Below the pieces are notes generated by a model that saw only the letters and a program-made list of their open reading frames with translations, had not been told where the DNA came from and ran no database searches. A stretch of DNA of 52,037 nucleotides from Candidatus Aminicenantota bacterium (GTDB lineage: Bacteria; Acidobacteriota; Aminicenantia; Aminicenantales; UBA4085), in contig JAUYDS010000052.1 of the NCBI GenBank assembly GCA_030691735.1, positions 1 through 52,037 of the forward strand, written 5' to 3'. The stretch's first letter is position 1. The number at the start of each line of letters is the position of its first letter. The position numbers and the translations under genes were made by a program. Below are positions 7,283 to 16,195 of the stretch, piece after piece.

Positions 7283-7346
7283 CAATTCCAAACGCCGGAA
7301 ATCAGGAATGAGAGGTGCTTTCCTGAGTTTCTTTTACTAAGTTGTC

Positions 7347-7375
7347 TTGCCCTTTTCCGGGGATTTTATTAAAAT
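7347..7375 (+). promoter_or_regulatory. Putative sigma-70 promoter of the SDR/PAP2 cluster
   Basis: TTGCCC (7347-7352), a 17-nt spacer and TAAAAT (7370-7375) precede the first SDR gene by ~80 nt. The -10 matches at 5/6 and the -35 at 4/6. The rest of 7155-7456 holds no gene that can be supported. Confidence 0.4.
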
Positions 7376-7456
7376 CGAACCGCTATGAACCTGGCCAGAG
7401 GCGTAGTCCGAGGAACGGCCCTTCAAACTCGACGAACGGGGGCTTGATTAGCGCGG

Positions 7457-8440
7457 ATGAAGGCCCTGGTCACGGGAAGCAACGGGTTCATCGGGAGCCA
7501 TCTGGCTGAAGCCCTGGCCCGGCGGGGCGATGAGGTCTTCTGCCTGGTTCGCAAAACGAGCCGGACGGACTCCCTGGCGGGATTGAACGTCCGGTTCGTG
7601 GTCGGCGACGGCCGGGATAAAGAGTCGCTGCGACCTGCCGTCCGCGGCATGGATGTTGTCTTTCACCTGGCCGGTGTCATCAACGCCGTGGACTGGCCGA
7701 CCTATTTCGAAGCCAACACTCAGGGGACGCAAAACCTCATCGAGGCCTGCCTCGAGGAGAACCCGCAACTCCAGAAATTCGTTTTCGTCTCGAGCATCAG
7801 CGCTCTCGGCCCCAGCCCCTGCGGCAAGGCCCTCCGCGAGGAGGACGAATGCCGCCCGGTCTCCGATTACGGCCGGAGCAAGCTCATGGCCGAGAAGATC
7901 GTCCTCGGCTTGGCCGACCGTCTGCCGGTGACGATCATCCGGCCGTCGAACATCATCGGTCCGCGGCAGAAGGAGCTGTTCGAATCCATCAAGCTGTTGG
8001 CCAAGAGGATCAAGCCGCTCATCGGGACCGGCGAGCCTCAGACCAGCCTGGCCGGCGTGGACGATCTCGTCCGGGCCTTCACCCTGGCAGCGGACAGCCC
8101 TAAAAGCAGAGGGCAGATCTATATCGTCACCGACGGCCAGGCCTACGCCTGGCGGGACATCACCGAGGCTGTGGCGGAGGCGCTCGGCCCGCGGCGGCTG
8201 TATCTCAAAGTCCCGTATCCCGTCCAATACGCCCTGGCCGCCGTCGCCGAACTCGGAGCGCGTTTCAGAAAAACGCCGCCTCTTCTCACGCGATCGAATA
8301 TTCGAGCGACCCGGGAATATTGCTGGATTTACGACGGCTCGAAGATCGAGCGCGAGCTCGGCTTCAAGCCGGAGCTGGACATGAAAGAGACCGTCCGGCG
8401 GACCGTGGAGTGGTACCGGAAAGCGGGGATGATCAAATGA
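7457..8440 (+). CDS. Extended SDR (NAD-dependent epimerase/dehydratase family) 1
   Basis: The 327-residue cytosolic protein has the NAD(P)-binding motif TGSNGFIGSH (6-15), the SSIS strand (112-115) and catalytic Tyr/Lys in YGRSK (Y138, K142). Later sections RPSNIIGPR and VDDLVRAF are typical of extended SDRs acting on nucleotide sugars, steroids or ketone lipids. The substrate cannot be read from the sequence. It opens a cluster with two sibling SDRs and a PAP2 enzyme, overlapping the next gene by ATGA. Bacterial ceramide reductase and hopanoid-linked HpnA are of this type, so a lipid substrate is possible. Confidence 0.8.
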   Translation: MKALVTGSNGFIGSHLAEALARRGDEVFCLVRKTSRTDSLAGLNVRFVVGDGRDKESLRPAVRGMDVVFHLAGVINAVDWPTYFEANTQGTQNLIEACLEENPQLQKFVFVSSISALGPSPCGKALREEDECRPVSDYGRSKLMAEKIVLGLADRLPVTIIRPSNIIGPRQKELFESIKLLAKRIKPLIGTGEPQTSLAGVDDLVRAFTLAADSPKSRGQIYIVTDGQAYAWRDITEAVAEALGPRRLYLKVPYPVQYALAAVAELGARFRKTPPLLTRSNIRATREYCWIYDGSKIERELGFKPELDMKETVRRTVEWYRKAGMIK

Positions 8441-9399
8441 CGAGAAAGCCCCGGAACGGCATCCTCAAGAGCGCGGAACTCGCCGGCCTTTACGGGAAGC
8501 ACATCCACGTCCTCGGCGCCCAGCTCCAGGCCACCGACGCCGTCGTCATCGCCTCCGTCCTCTTCTTCGATCTTCTCCTTCTCATCTTCCATGCCCGCGT
8601 TCAGGACCCCTGGACGCTCCTCGGCAAGAATTCGTTCTATCTCATCCTCTACATATATGCCGTGTACATCCTTCCCCGGACCTCGAATCGTGTCCTTCGT
8701 TTTTTCATCCGGGCGGGCTCGGTCCAGCTCATCTTTGGCTATCTTTTCCTGTCCGTCCTTCCGATGCAGTTGATCTTCGTCCGGCACTGGCAGGACCCGG
8801 CCGTTCTCCGCCTGGAGCAGACCCTGTTCGGAGCCCAGCCGACGATCTGGCTCCAGAGGTTCATCTCCCCGGCGCTCACGGAATGGATGATGTTCTCCTA
8901 CGTGATCTATCTGGTCATCTATCCCGTCCTCTGCGCCGTCATCTGCTTCAAACGCGGGGAGAACGCCATGGAGGATTACCTTTTCACCCTCGCCCTGGCC
9001 AACGTCCTCTGCTGTCTGGGCTTCCTGGCCTTCCCCGTGGCCAGCCCCTTTTATCACATGAGCGAAGCCTACACGGTCCCCCTCAAAGGCTTTTTCTTCA
9101 CGGCCTGGGGCGAATACATCAGGAAGCACATCCACCAGATCGGGGGGTCGATCCCCAGCCCTCATACCGCCATCGCCACGGTCATGTGGGTCATGGCCCA
9201 CCGCTATTACCGGCCGGCGTTCTATGGACTGGCGCCGGTCATCCTGTCCCTCTATATCTCCACCTTTTACTGCCGCTATCACTACGTGACGGACACCTTC
9301 GTCGGCGTTCTCGCCGCGGCCGTCTGCATCCTGGCCGCGCCGCCGTTCATGCGGCGGTGGAACGCCGCCGTCGAGCGCCGGAGGATGGGGAGGCCATGA
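8437..9399 (+). CDS. PAP2-superfamily membrane enzyme (inositolphosphotransferase-like)
   Basis: The 320-residue protein has about six to seven hydrophobic segments. The catalytic PAP2 motifs are GGSIPSPH (236-243, with H243) and RYHYVTD (H282, D286). In fungal inositol-phosphorylceramide synthase (Aur1) and related enzymes these form the phosphotransfer site at the membrane surface. The closest domain type is the PAP2_3/Aur1 group rather than simple phosphatases. Likely chemistry is transfer of a phosphorylated head group to or from a lipid. It starts with an ATGA overlap with SDR 1 and ends with an ATGA overlap with SDR 2, which implies tight coupling. The exact substrate is unknown. Confidence 0.7.
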   Translation: MTRKPRNGILKSAELAGLYGKHIHVLGAQLQATDAVVIASVLFFDLLLLIFHARVQDPWTLLGKNSFYLILYIYAVYILPRTSNRVLRFFIRAGSVQLIFGYLFLSVLPMQLIFVRHWQDPAVLRLEQTLFGAQPTIWLQRFISPALTEWMMFSYVIYLVIYPVLCAVICFKRGENAMEDYLFTLALANVLCCLGFLAFPVASPFYHMSEAYTVPLKGFFFTAWGEYIRKHIHQIGGSIPSPHTAIATVMWVMAHRYYRPAFYGLAPVILSLYISTFYCRYHYVTDTFVGVLAAAVCILAAPPFMRRWNAAVERRRMGRP

Positions 9400-10394
9400 A
9401 AATCTTCATCACCGGCGCCAATGGATTCGTCGGCTCGAACCTTTGCCGTCACTTCCTGACCGAAGGCTGGGAGGTGTACGGCCTGGTCCGGACGACATCC
9501 GACCTCCATTTTCTGAACGGGCTCGAGGTCAAGCTGGTCACCGGCGACCTTCTCCGTCCTGAGGAGATCCGGATCCCGGACGGAATCGATTATATCGTCC
9601 ACGCTGCTTCGATCGTTTCCGATGTGGCGGACGATGAGACCTGCCGGAAACACATCTATCAATTGGCCGTCAACCTCGTCCGACGGATCCAGAGCCTGCC
9701 GCACAAGCCGAAACGGCTCGTCTATATCTCGACGGCGGTGACCTTGGGGTTCAACGCGCGGAACATCTCGGAGGAGCGGCCCGGCGAATCCGCCCTGTTT
9801 CTGGACTACACCCGCTACAAGGTCAAGACCGAACGGATGTTCCTGGACGAATGGAGATCCAACGGACTGCCCGTCGTGATCCTCCGTCCGGCGGACGTTT
9901 ACGGTCCCTACGACCGGACCTCGTGCGCCAAGATCCTCCGTGCCTGTGAGCGCGGCGTTCAATTGATCGTCGGCCACGGCAACTGGCGGTTCGGCTTCTG
10001 TTACATCGATAATCTCTGCCAGGCCGTTCATCTGGCGCTTCTCAAGGACGGGATCGAAGGCCGGGCCTACACCGTGACCAACGGGGAGCTTCCGACCTGG
10101 CGGATGTTTTTCTCGGGACTCCAAAAAGGGCTCAAGAAAAAGCAGAGGTTCTATCAGCCGGTCTGGTTCGGCTTCGCCGTCGCGGCTTGCATGGAAGGGA
10201 TCCGCAAGCTCTATCCGCATTATGAACCGACTTTGAATTATTACCGGATCAAGCGCATCACCACGGAAACGACCTATGATATCAGCCGGACCATCGCCGA
10301 GCTCGGCTATGCGCCGGACGACCGGATCGACCGGCAGATCGAGGCGATCGTGACCTGGTATCTCAAGGAAAGAAGAGATGGGTTTATTAAGTAG
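9396..10394 (+). CDS. Extended SDR 2
   Basis: The 332-residue protein has ITGANGFVGSN (5-15), the STAVTLG strand (112-118) and catalytic YTRYK (Y138, K142), followed by LRPADVYGPYDR. Its central part differs clearly from SDR 1 (few sugar-epimerase hallmarks, basic patch GLKKKQRF), so it is not a recent duplicate. The ATGA overlap with the PAP2 gene and a 17-nt overlap with the next gene place it in one transcript. The substrate is unknown; a membrane-lipid or head-group precursor is inferred from the neighbours. Confidence 0.8.
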   Translation: MKIFITGANGFVGSNLCRHFLTEGWEVYGLVRTTSDLHFLNGLEVKLVTGDLLRPEEIRIPDGIDYIVHAASIVSDVADDETCRKHIYQLAVNLVRRIQSLPHKPKRLVYISTAVTLGFNARNISEERPGESALFLDYTRYKVKTERMFLDEWRSNGLPVVILRPADVYGPYDRTSCAKILRACERGVQLIVGHGNWRFGFCYIDNLCQAVHLALLKDGIEGRAYTVTNGELPTWRMFFSGLQKGLKKKQRFYQPVWFGFAVAACMEGIRKLYPHYEPTLNYYRIKRITTETTYDISRTIAELGYAPDDRIDRQIEAIVTWYLKERRDGFIK

Positions 10395-11082
10395 CGGCAC
10401 GGACATCCTAACGGCCCTGTATGTCTACCTGGCCGCGGCGTTCGTCCTGATGATCACGGTCTTTCACCACAAGACACTCCTTCGAAAATACGGCGACTAT
10501 CAGGCTTTCCTTCGCTATTTCGGCTTCTTTTTTGTGATGTTTTTCGCCCTCCCCGTCCTGATCATCTTATTGTCCTCCGCAGAACCGGGGACCTTCCTGG
10601 CCTCCTGCGGCTTCACCTTCGGCCGGAGCCAAAAGGGGCTCCTTTTCATGGGCCTGTCCGTCCCGATCGCGCTCATAGCGGCCTTCATCGGATCGCGCGA
10701 CCCCGTCATGAGAGCGCAATATCCGTTCTCCAAGGAAGCCTGCTCCAACCCGAAGAGGTTCGTTTTTTTCGAGATCTGCTATCTCGTCCTTTACTATCTG
10801 CCCTGGGAGTTTCTCTACCGCGGCGTCCTCTTTTTCCCCCTGATCCCGGCGCTCGGCTTGGTTCCCGCGCTGGTCGTTCAAACCCTCATCTCCACTCTCC
10901 ATCACTTTGGACATCCCGATTCGGAAATCTTCGCCGCTCTCGGCGCCGGATTCATCTTCGGGCTCATCGCCTACGCCACGGGCTCGTTTCTTTATACGGT
11001 CTTCATCCATGCCCTGGTCGGCATCGGCAACGACACGTTCCTCTATCTCCGCTATCACCGGCCGCGACAGCGGCCGAGTTGA
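10378..11082 (+). CDS. CPBP-family intramembrane protease-like protein
   Basis: The 234-residue protein has about six hydrophobic segments. The CPBP/Abi motifs are WEFLYRG (E144, R148), HH (175-176) and HALVGIGND (H211, N218). The usual EExxxR begins with Trp here, so one of the paired Glu is missing. Family members (Rce1-like) cleave prenylated proteins or act in bacteriocin immunity, and many lack proven activity. The start ATG at 10378 lies within SDR 2 and has a purine-rich AAGGAAAGAAGAG before it. Its place in a lipid-like cluster suggests a membrane role, but no substrate can be named. Confidence 0.7.
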   Translation: MGLLSSGTDILTALYVYLAAAFVLMITVFHHKTLLRKYGDYQAFLRYFGFFFVMFFALPVLIILLSSAEPGTFLASCGFTFGRSQKGLLFMGLSVPIALIAAFIGSRDPVMRAQYPFSKEACSNPKRFVFFEICYLVLYYLPWEFLYRGVLFFPLIPALGLVPALVVQTLISTLHHFGHPDSEIFAALGAGFIFGLIAYATGSFLYTVFIHALVGIGNDTFLYLRYHRPRQRPS

Positions 11083-11086
11083 GCCC

Positions 11087-12088
11087 ATGAAGATCCTGGT
11101 CACCGGCGCGACGGGCTTTGTCGGCGCCGCCCTGATGCCCCGGCTCATCCAGCGATTTGGGGCGGAGTCGCTCACAGCCTTCGTCCTGCCCGAGGATAAA
11201 GTTCCCCTGAGCTGGGCGGGACAAGACGTCCGGATCCGCTGGGGCGATATCGCCGATGCCGGGGCCGTGGAGAACGCCATTCAAGGGTATCCGCACGTCA
11301 TCCACATGGCCGGCCTTATCTCCTACTGGAAGCGGGACCTGGCGCAGCTGATGAGGGTCAACCGTGACGGCACGCGCTGCGTCGTCGAGGCCTGCCTTCG
11401 TCACGGCGTCAAGCGACTCGTCCACGTCTCGTCGGTCGGCGCGATCGGCTTCCACAAGAAGGGCCAGGTCGCCACTGAGGACACACCATTCAACTGGCCT
11501 TCGGACATCCACTACATGACGTCCAAGCATGAAGGGCAGAGGATCGTGGAGGAAGCCGTCCGGGAGCGCGGCCTGCCTGCCGTCATCCTCAACGCCGCTT
11601 CGATCATGGGGCCCGGCGACCATAATATCGCCACGCCGCACAACCAGCTCTATCGGATGATCTGTCGCAAGCGGCCGTTGGGCTCATTCTCGGGCGGCTT
11701 GGCCGTCGTCGATGTTCGCGACCTGGCCGACATCATCCTCAAGGCGCTCGATCAGGGGAGGATCGGAGAGAAATATCTGATAGTCGGAGCGAACGTGAGC
11801 TATCCCGAGATGGTCCAAATGATCAGCCGGTCCTCCGGCCGGAAATCCTACCCGTTCAGGATTCCGCCGCCGCTCGTTGCGGCCGCCGGCGGCCTGCTCG
11901 AGCTCGTCAGCGCCTTCACCAAAAAGCGGCCCCTTCTGACCTTTGCCTACGGCAGGCTCAGCGGGTGGCGCGCCTATTATTCGAACGAGAAGAGCCGCAG
12001 GGAATTTTCCCATTCTTACATCCCCGTCGAACGAACGGTCGCCGACGGCTATGCCTATTTCGCGGAGACCTTCGGCGCGGGGGAGTGA
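11087..12088 (+). CDS. Extended SDR 3
   Basis: The start at the ATG 4 nt after the CPBP stop gives 333 residues. It has TGATGFVGAA (6-15), VSSVGAIG (114-121) and YMTSK (Y143, K147). The pattern VNRDGTRCVVEACLRHGVKRL is that of HpnA- or 3-beta-HSD-like extended SDRs. A hydrophobic stretch PPPLVAAAGGLLELVSAF (~residues 262-279) could lie against a membrane, as in some steroid and sterol SDRs. It is the last gene of the SDR/PAP2 run; the permease follows after a 93-nt gap. Confidence 0.8.
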   Translation: MKILVTGATGFVGAALMPRLIQRFGAESLTAFVLPEDKVPLSWAGQDVRIRWGDIADAGAVENAIQGYPHVIHMAGLISYWKRDLAQLMRVNRDGTRCVVEACLRHGVKRLVHVSSVGAIGFHKKGQVATEDTPFNWPSDIHYMTSKHEGQRIVEEAVRERGLPAVILNAASIMGPGDHNIATPHNQLYRMICRKRPLGSFSGGLAVVDVRDLADIILKALDQGRIGEKYLIVGANVSYPEMVQMISRSSGRKSYPFRIPPPLVAAAGGLLELVSAFTKKRPLLTFAYGRLSGWRAYYSNEKSRREFSHSYIPVERTVADGYAYFAETFGAGE

Positions 12089-12181
12089 CGTTCCGCCGCC
12101 TCCCGAGACTCATCGAGCCGTGGTCATGGTCGCCGCGAAAAAATCTGGAAAAGAAATGTGAAATGAGGTAATCTCCCAGCC

Positions 12182-13516
12182 ATGGAAACCACAGAGCGAA
12201 ATCTTCCCCGGGTTCTCGGCCTTTGGGATATCGTCAGCATCGTCATCGGCGGCGTCATCGGATCGGGCATCTTCCTCGTCCCCAAGGACATGGCCGCCGC
12301 CGTTCAGGTCCCGCTCCTCATCCTGGCCGTCTGGGTGGTCGGCGGCCTTTTGAGCTTCTTCGGGGCGCTGTCCTTCGGAGAATTGGGGGCCGCTCTTCCG
12401 GAAGCCGGAGGGGCTTACGTTTTTCTCCGCGAGTCGTACGGAAAATCGATCGCGTTCCTCTTCGGCTGGACACTTTTTCTGGTGATCGATTCCGGGGCCA
12501 TCGCCACATTGACGGTCGCCTTTTCCTCGAAATATCTGACCCAGCTCATCCCCCTTTCCCCGTTCGCTCAAAAGATGGTCAGCATCGGTTTCATTCTCTT
12601 CCTGGTGATCGTGAACTACGCCGGCGTCCGGTGGGGGGCCAACCTCCAAAACCTCCTGACGGTCATCAAGTTCGGGGCCCTGGTCGGCATCTGCGGCGTC
12701 ATCTTCATTCTCGCCAAGGGCCAAACCTCGAACTTCGTCTCGCCGTCCCCTAAGACGTTCACGGGCAACCTGGTCGGCAGTTTCGGCATCGCCTTGGTCG
12801 CTTCGCTCTGGGCTTATAAAGGATGGGAATCTTCGACCTACAGCGCGGGCGAGACCAAGAACCCGCAGCGAAACATCCCCCTGGGGATCTTCATCGGGAC
12901 CGCGGCCTGCGTCGTCATCTACCTTCTGGCCCAACTGGCCTATTTGTACGTTCTCCCGGCCGCCGCCATCGCCCAATCGGACCGCATCGCCGCGGACGCC
13001 ATGGCCATCGTCGTGGGACCCGTCGGGGCCACCATCATTTCCTTCATCATCCTCTTTTCGATCATGGGCGCGGCCAACCAGAACTTCCTCTGCTCGCCCC
13101 GGGTCTATTACGCGATGGCCAAGGACAGGATCTTTTTCAAGCAGCTGGCCGCCGTCCATCCGAAATTCCTGACCCCCCACATCTCCATCATCGCTATGGG
13201 CGTTTGGAGCATGATCCTCATCCTCTTTTTCGGCACGTTCGAGCGGCTCTTCACCTACGTCATTTTCGGCCAATGGATCTTTTTCGGCCTGACCGTCGCC
13301 GCCGTGATCATTCTGCGAAAGAAAAAGCCCGATCTGCCCCGGCCTTATAAGACTTGGGGCTATCCCGTCACACCGATCATCTTCATCCTGGCCGCGCTTT
13401 TTATTTCCATCAACTCGCTCATCACCCAGTTCTGGAACGCCATGACCGGCCTGGGGATCATCCTCCTTGGTCTGCCGTTCTATCTTTATTGGAAGGCCAA
13501 AAGCAAGACGGCCTGA
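12182..13516 (+). CDS. APC-superfamily amino-acid permease
   Basis: The 444-residue protein has about 12 hydrophobic segments. The first carries IGGVIGSGIFLVPKD, the substrate-binding unwound helix (GSGIF) of APC transporters. WAYKGWESSTYSAGETKNPQ in TM6 matches the LAT/serine-threonine exchanger group. It probably imports or exchanges a neutral amino acid. It has no own recognisable promoter and could be read from the cluster upstream or alone. A 7-bp GC hairpin follows the stop. The specificity cannot be read from sequence. Confidence 0.85.
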   Translation: METTERNLPRVLGLWDIVSIVIGGVIGSGIFLVPKDMAAAVQVPLLILAVWVVGGLLSFFGALSFGELGAALPEAGGAYVFLRESYGKSIAFLFGWTLFLVIDSGAIATLTVAFSSKYLTQLIPLSPFAQKMVSIGFILFLVIVNYAGVRWGANLQNLLTVIKFGALVGICGVIFILAKGQTSNFVSPSPKTFTGNLVGSFGIALVASLWAYKGWESSTYSAGETKNPQRNIPLGIFIGTAACVVIYLLAQLAYLYVLPAAAIAQSDRIAADAMAIVVGPVGATIISFIILFSIMGAANQNFLCSPRVYYAMAKDRIFFKQLAAVHPKFLTPHISIIAMGVWSMILILFFGTFERLFTYVIFGQWIFFGLTVAAVIILRKKKPDLPRPYKTWGYPVTPIIFILAALFISINSLITQFWNAMTGLGIILLGLPFYLYWKAKSKTA

Positions 13517-13539
13517 CATTCCGGCGGGGGAAATATAGT

Positions 13540-13558
13540 CCCCCCCGTTGCGGGGGGG
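13540..13558. terminator. GC hairpin between convergent genes
   Basis: Seven C (13540-13546), a GTTGC loop and seven G (13552-13558) form a perfect stem 24 nt after the permease stop. No U-tract follows on either strand, so it may stall or protect transcripts rather than terminate alone. Confidence 0.4.
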
Positions 13559-13589
13559 TTGGGGGGTATGGGAAGAAGGGATAAGGGGC

Positions 13590-14933
13590 TTAGGTCAAGG
13601 GACGAGCCTTCGCGGCGGAAGTGGACCCCTCGGGCAAGCCCGGGGCCCCGGCCGCCGTGGAATAGGCCAGGCGCCCGTCCTTGACGACGAGCGCGCCGTT
13701 CTTTATGACATGCGTTACGGGATTGACGCCCAATTGATAGACGAGATGGGGGAACGCGGGAACGTCGCAAAGGAGGAGATCCATTTTTTTCCCCGGCTCC
13801 AGGCTGCCGACCTCGTCCTGCCTCCGGATCGCGTAGGCGCCGTTGGTCGTGACCGCGTTGAGGGCCTCTTCGATGCTCAGCTTTAAGGTGAACACGCCGA
13901 GCTGAAGGATGAACAGCATCGATCCGATCATCGAGGTTCCTGGATTATAATCCGAGGCCAGGGCCACGATCGCGCCCGCCTCGACGAGCTTCCGCGCCGG
14001 CGCTTTCCTGTCCAACATGAGGAAGAACGAGACGCCCGGGAGGAGCACCGCCGCGGTCGCGCTCTTCGCCAGCGCCTCGATCCCCGCCTCGGTGATCGCG
14101 ATCAGGTGTTCGGCTGAGACGGCGCCGGCCCGGACGGCGAGCTCCGCGCCGCCGAGCGGCGCGAACTCATCGGCATGGACCTTGATTCCAAAGCCGGCCG
14201 CTTTTGCCGCCTCCACCAGCCTTTTTGTGTCTTCCACAGAAAACACGCCCTCTTCACAAAATACGTCGAAAAACCGGGCGAGGTCCTGATGGCGAACTTC
14301 GGGGATGATCGTGTGAATAAGAAGGTCAATATAGTCCTCCTTTTTCGAGCGATATTCCTCGGGGACCTCGTGAGCCCCCATGAACGTCGGGACGAGGTCC
14401 ACCGGGTGGGCCCGGTCGGCCTCCCGGATGGCCTCGAGCTGCTTGATCTCGTCCCTCAGGTTGAGGCCGTAGCCGCTTTTCGCCTCGGCCGTCGTCGTCC
14501 CGTGGAGGAGCATCTGATCCATCCGTTTCAAGCAGAGGGCGGTCAGCTCGTCTTTCGGGACCTGGCGGGTGGCTTTGACGGTCGAGCGGATGCCCATGCC
14601 TTTCTCGGCGAGCTGCTGATACGTCCAGCCCTTGAGCCGGAGGGAAAATTCTTCCGCCCGGTCTCCGGCGAAGGGGAGATGCGTGTGGGCGTCGACGAAG
14701 CCGGGCAGGGCGATAAGGCCGCCGCCGTCGATCCGAAGCCCGCCGCGCTCGAAGTCCACCTCGCGCCGGAACTCATTCTCCGTACCGATGAAGACGATCC
14801 GGCCCTTTCGGGCGGCGATCCAGCCGTTCTCGATCAGGCCGACGTCCCCGAGGGCGTCTTTTCTCTTCGGAATGCCTCCGCGGCACGTCACGAGCTGACG
14901 GCAGGCGGTGACGACGCAGTCGGCTTTGATCAT
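13590..14933 (-). CDS. hutI: Imidazolonepropionase
   Basis: The amidohydrolase hydrolyses 4-imidazolone-5-propanoate to N-formimidoyl-L-glutamate in histidine breakdown. Diagnostic blocks: [17 protein letters not shown] (metal HxH and substrate Arg), [22 protein letters not shown] (metal His and catalytic Glu) and ASDYNPGTS (metal Asp). The ATG at 14933 overlaps the ftsZ stop (ATGA), so it is coupled to the division operon, with no other hut gene in view. At 447 residues it is ~30 longer than usual: the last 22 residues (426-447) are read through a palindromic repeat shared with ftsQ. The catalytic domain ends before that tail. Confidence 0.92.
   Translation of the reverse strand: MIKADCVVTACRQLVTCRGGIPKRKDALGDVGLIENGWIAARKGRIVFIGTENEFRREVDFERGGLRIDGGGLIALPGFVDAHTHLPFAGDRAEEFSLRLKGWTYQQLAEKGMGIRSTVKATRQVPKDELTALCLKRMDQMLLHGTTTAEAKSGYGLNLRDEIKQLEAIREADRAHPVDLVPTFMGAHEVPEEYRSKKEDYIDLLIHTIIPEVRHQDLARFFDVFCEEGVFSVEDTKRLVEAAKAAGFGIKVHADEFAPLGGAELAVRAGAVSAEHLIAITEAGIEALAKSATAAVLLPGVSFFLMLDRKAPARKLVEAGAIVALASDYNPGTSMIGSMLFILQLGVFTLKLSIEEALNAVTTNGAYAIRRQDEVGSLEPGKKMDLLLCDVPAFPHLVYQLGVNPVTHVIKNGALVVKDGRLAYSTAAGAPGLPEGSTSAAKARPLT
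13594..13657. repeat. Structured dispersed repeat, copy 1 (in hutI 3' end)
   Basis: This stretch matches, in inverted orientation, parts of 17463-17565 in ftsQ. The shared blocks are CGGCGGCCGGGGCCCCGGGC, GGGTCCACTTCCGCCG and GGCTCGTCCCTTGAC. It contains a GC-rich hairpin (GGGC-AA-GCCC core). This copy lacks the internal 31-nt hairpin of copy 2. It forms the last 22 codons of hutI. Confidence 0.8.
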
Positions 14934-16186
14934 GAGGGATGTTTGCGCATCTGGGAATGTTTTTTCCGGACGAACGACGGGGAATCGAAGTCTTCCCATT
15001 GTTTATCCCAGGCCGGTCGGGTCCAGGACGGCGCGGGCTCGCTGCGATCCAACCCTTGAGGCTCGAAGAAGAAGGGCGGCGTCTCGGCATAGGGAGGAAC
15101 GGGGAACGGAGGCGGGGTGGTCGCGTGCGGCTTGGTCCGCTGGCGCAGGACCGGCGCGGCGGCCGGGGCCGGCGCTTGAGCCTGGGCGACGGTCCGCCGC
15201 TCGGCGCTCCGATCGAAGCCGGTGGCGATGACCGTGACCTTGACCATATCCTTGAGGGCCGAGTCGATGACCGCGCCGAAGATGATGTTCGCCTCGGGAT
15301 GAGCCATCTTGAAGATCATTCGGGACGCCTTGTCGACCTCGTGCAGGGTCAGGTCGTTGCCGCCCGTGATATTGATGAGGATGCCCTTGGCCCCTTCGAT
15401 CGAGGTGTCGATCAGGAGCGGGCTGGAGATGGCTTTGTTGGCCGCCTCGGCCGCCCGGTTCTCGCCCGAGGCGATCCCCGTGCCCATGAAAGCCACGCCC
15501 ATGCCCTTCATGATGGACTTGACGTCGGCGAAATCGAGGTTGATCAGTCCGGGCTTGGTGATGAGGTCGGAGACGCCCTGGACCGCCAGGCGGAGGATGT
15601 CATCGGCCATCTTGAAGGCGTCCTGGATGGACGTGTCGAGGCTGACCGTCTGGAGAAGCCGCTCGTTGGGGATGGCGATGACCGTATCGACCGCCGCCTT
15701 CAGATCGTTCAAGCCCTCTTCGGCCTGTTTGGCCCGCTGCCGGCCTTCGAACTCGAACGGCAGCGTGCAGATGGCGATGGCTAGGACGCCGAGCTCCGCG
15801 GCGAGGTTGCCGATGATCGGCGTCGCCCCCGTCCCGGTGCCGCCGCCCAAGCCCGACGTCAGAAAGACCATATCCGAGCCGTCGAGGATCTCGATCAGCT
15901 TCTCCGTGTCTTCCATGGCCGCCTCTTTTCCCCGCTCGGGCCGGCCGCCCGAGCCCAGACCTTTCGTCAGCTGGCTCCCGATCTGGATCTTGTTCGGGGC
16001 CCGGTTGTTGTTCAGCGCCTGCAGGTCGGTGTTGACGGCGATGAAGTCCACGCCCTCGATCCCGGCCTCGATCATCCGGTTGATGGCGTTACCTCCCCCT
16101 CCACCGATGCCGACGACGCGGATCTTGGCCCCGAAGCTGTCCTCAACGAGATGAAATTTCAGTTTCCCTCCCAAATCATGGCCCAT
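14930..16186 (-). CDS. ftsZ: Cell division protein FtsZ
   Basis: The 418-residue tubulin-like GTPase forms the Z ring. It shows the glycine loop [15 protein letters not shown] (25-39), the tubulin signature [10 protein letters not shown] (~115) and the T7 synergy loop [12 protein letters not shown] proline-rich linker (~330-385) leads to the C-terminal peptide [13 protein letters not shown] (395-407), which should bind FtsA. The T3 loop reads GSGGRPERG where most FtsZ have GAGANPEVG. It starts 9 nt after ftsA and its stop overlaps hutI. Confidence 0.98.
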   Translation of the reverse strand: MGHDLGGKLKFHLVEDSFGAKIRVVGIGGGGGNAINRMIEAGIEGVDFIAVNTDLQALNNNRAPNKIQIGSQLTKGLGSGGRPERGKEAAMEDTEKLIEILDGSDMVFLTSGLGGGTGTGATPIIGNLAAELGVLAIAICTLPFEFEGRQRAKQAEEGLNDLKAAVDTVIAIPNERLLQTVSLDTSIQDAFKMADDILRLAVQGVSDLITKPGLINLDFADVKSIMKGMGVAFMGTGIASGENRAAEAANKAISSPLLIDTSIEGAKGILINITGGNDLTLHEVDKASRMIFKMAHPEANIIFGAVIDSALKDMVKVTVIATGFDRSAERRTVAQAQAPAPAAAPVLRQRTKPHATTPPPFPVPPYAETPPFFFEPQGLDRSEPAPSWTRPAWDKQWEDFDSPSFVRKKHSQMRKHPS

Positions 16187-16195
16187 ACCTTCCTC

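Noticed and set aside
7143-7290. SAM riboswitch or small gene in the cysH leader
   Set aside because: No conserved SAM riboswitch core was seen, and the ~45-codon frame lacks a start and ribosome-binding site.
12110-13519. Long minus-strand frame opposite the permease
   Set aside because: It is a mirror of the GC-rich third positions of the permease; its product is charged low complexity.
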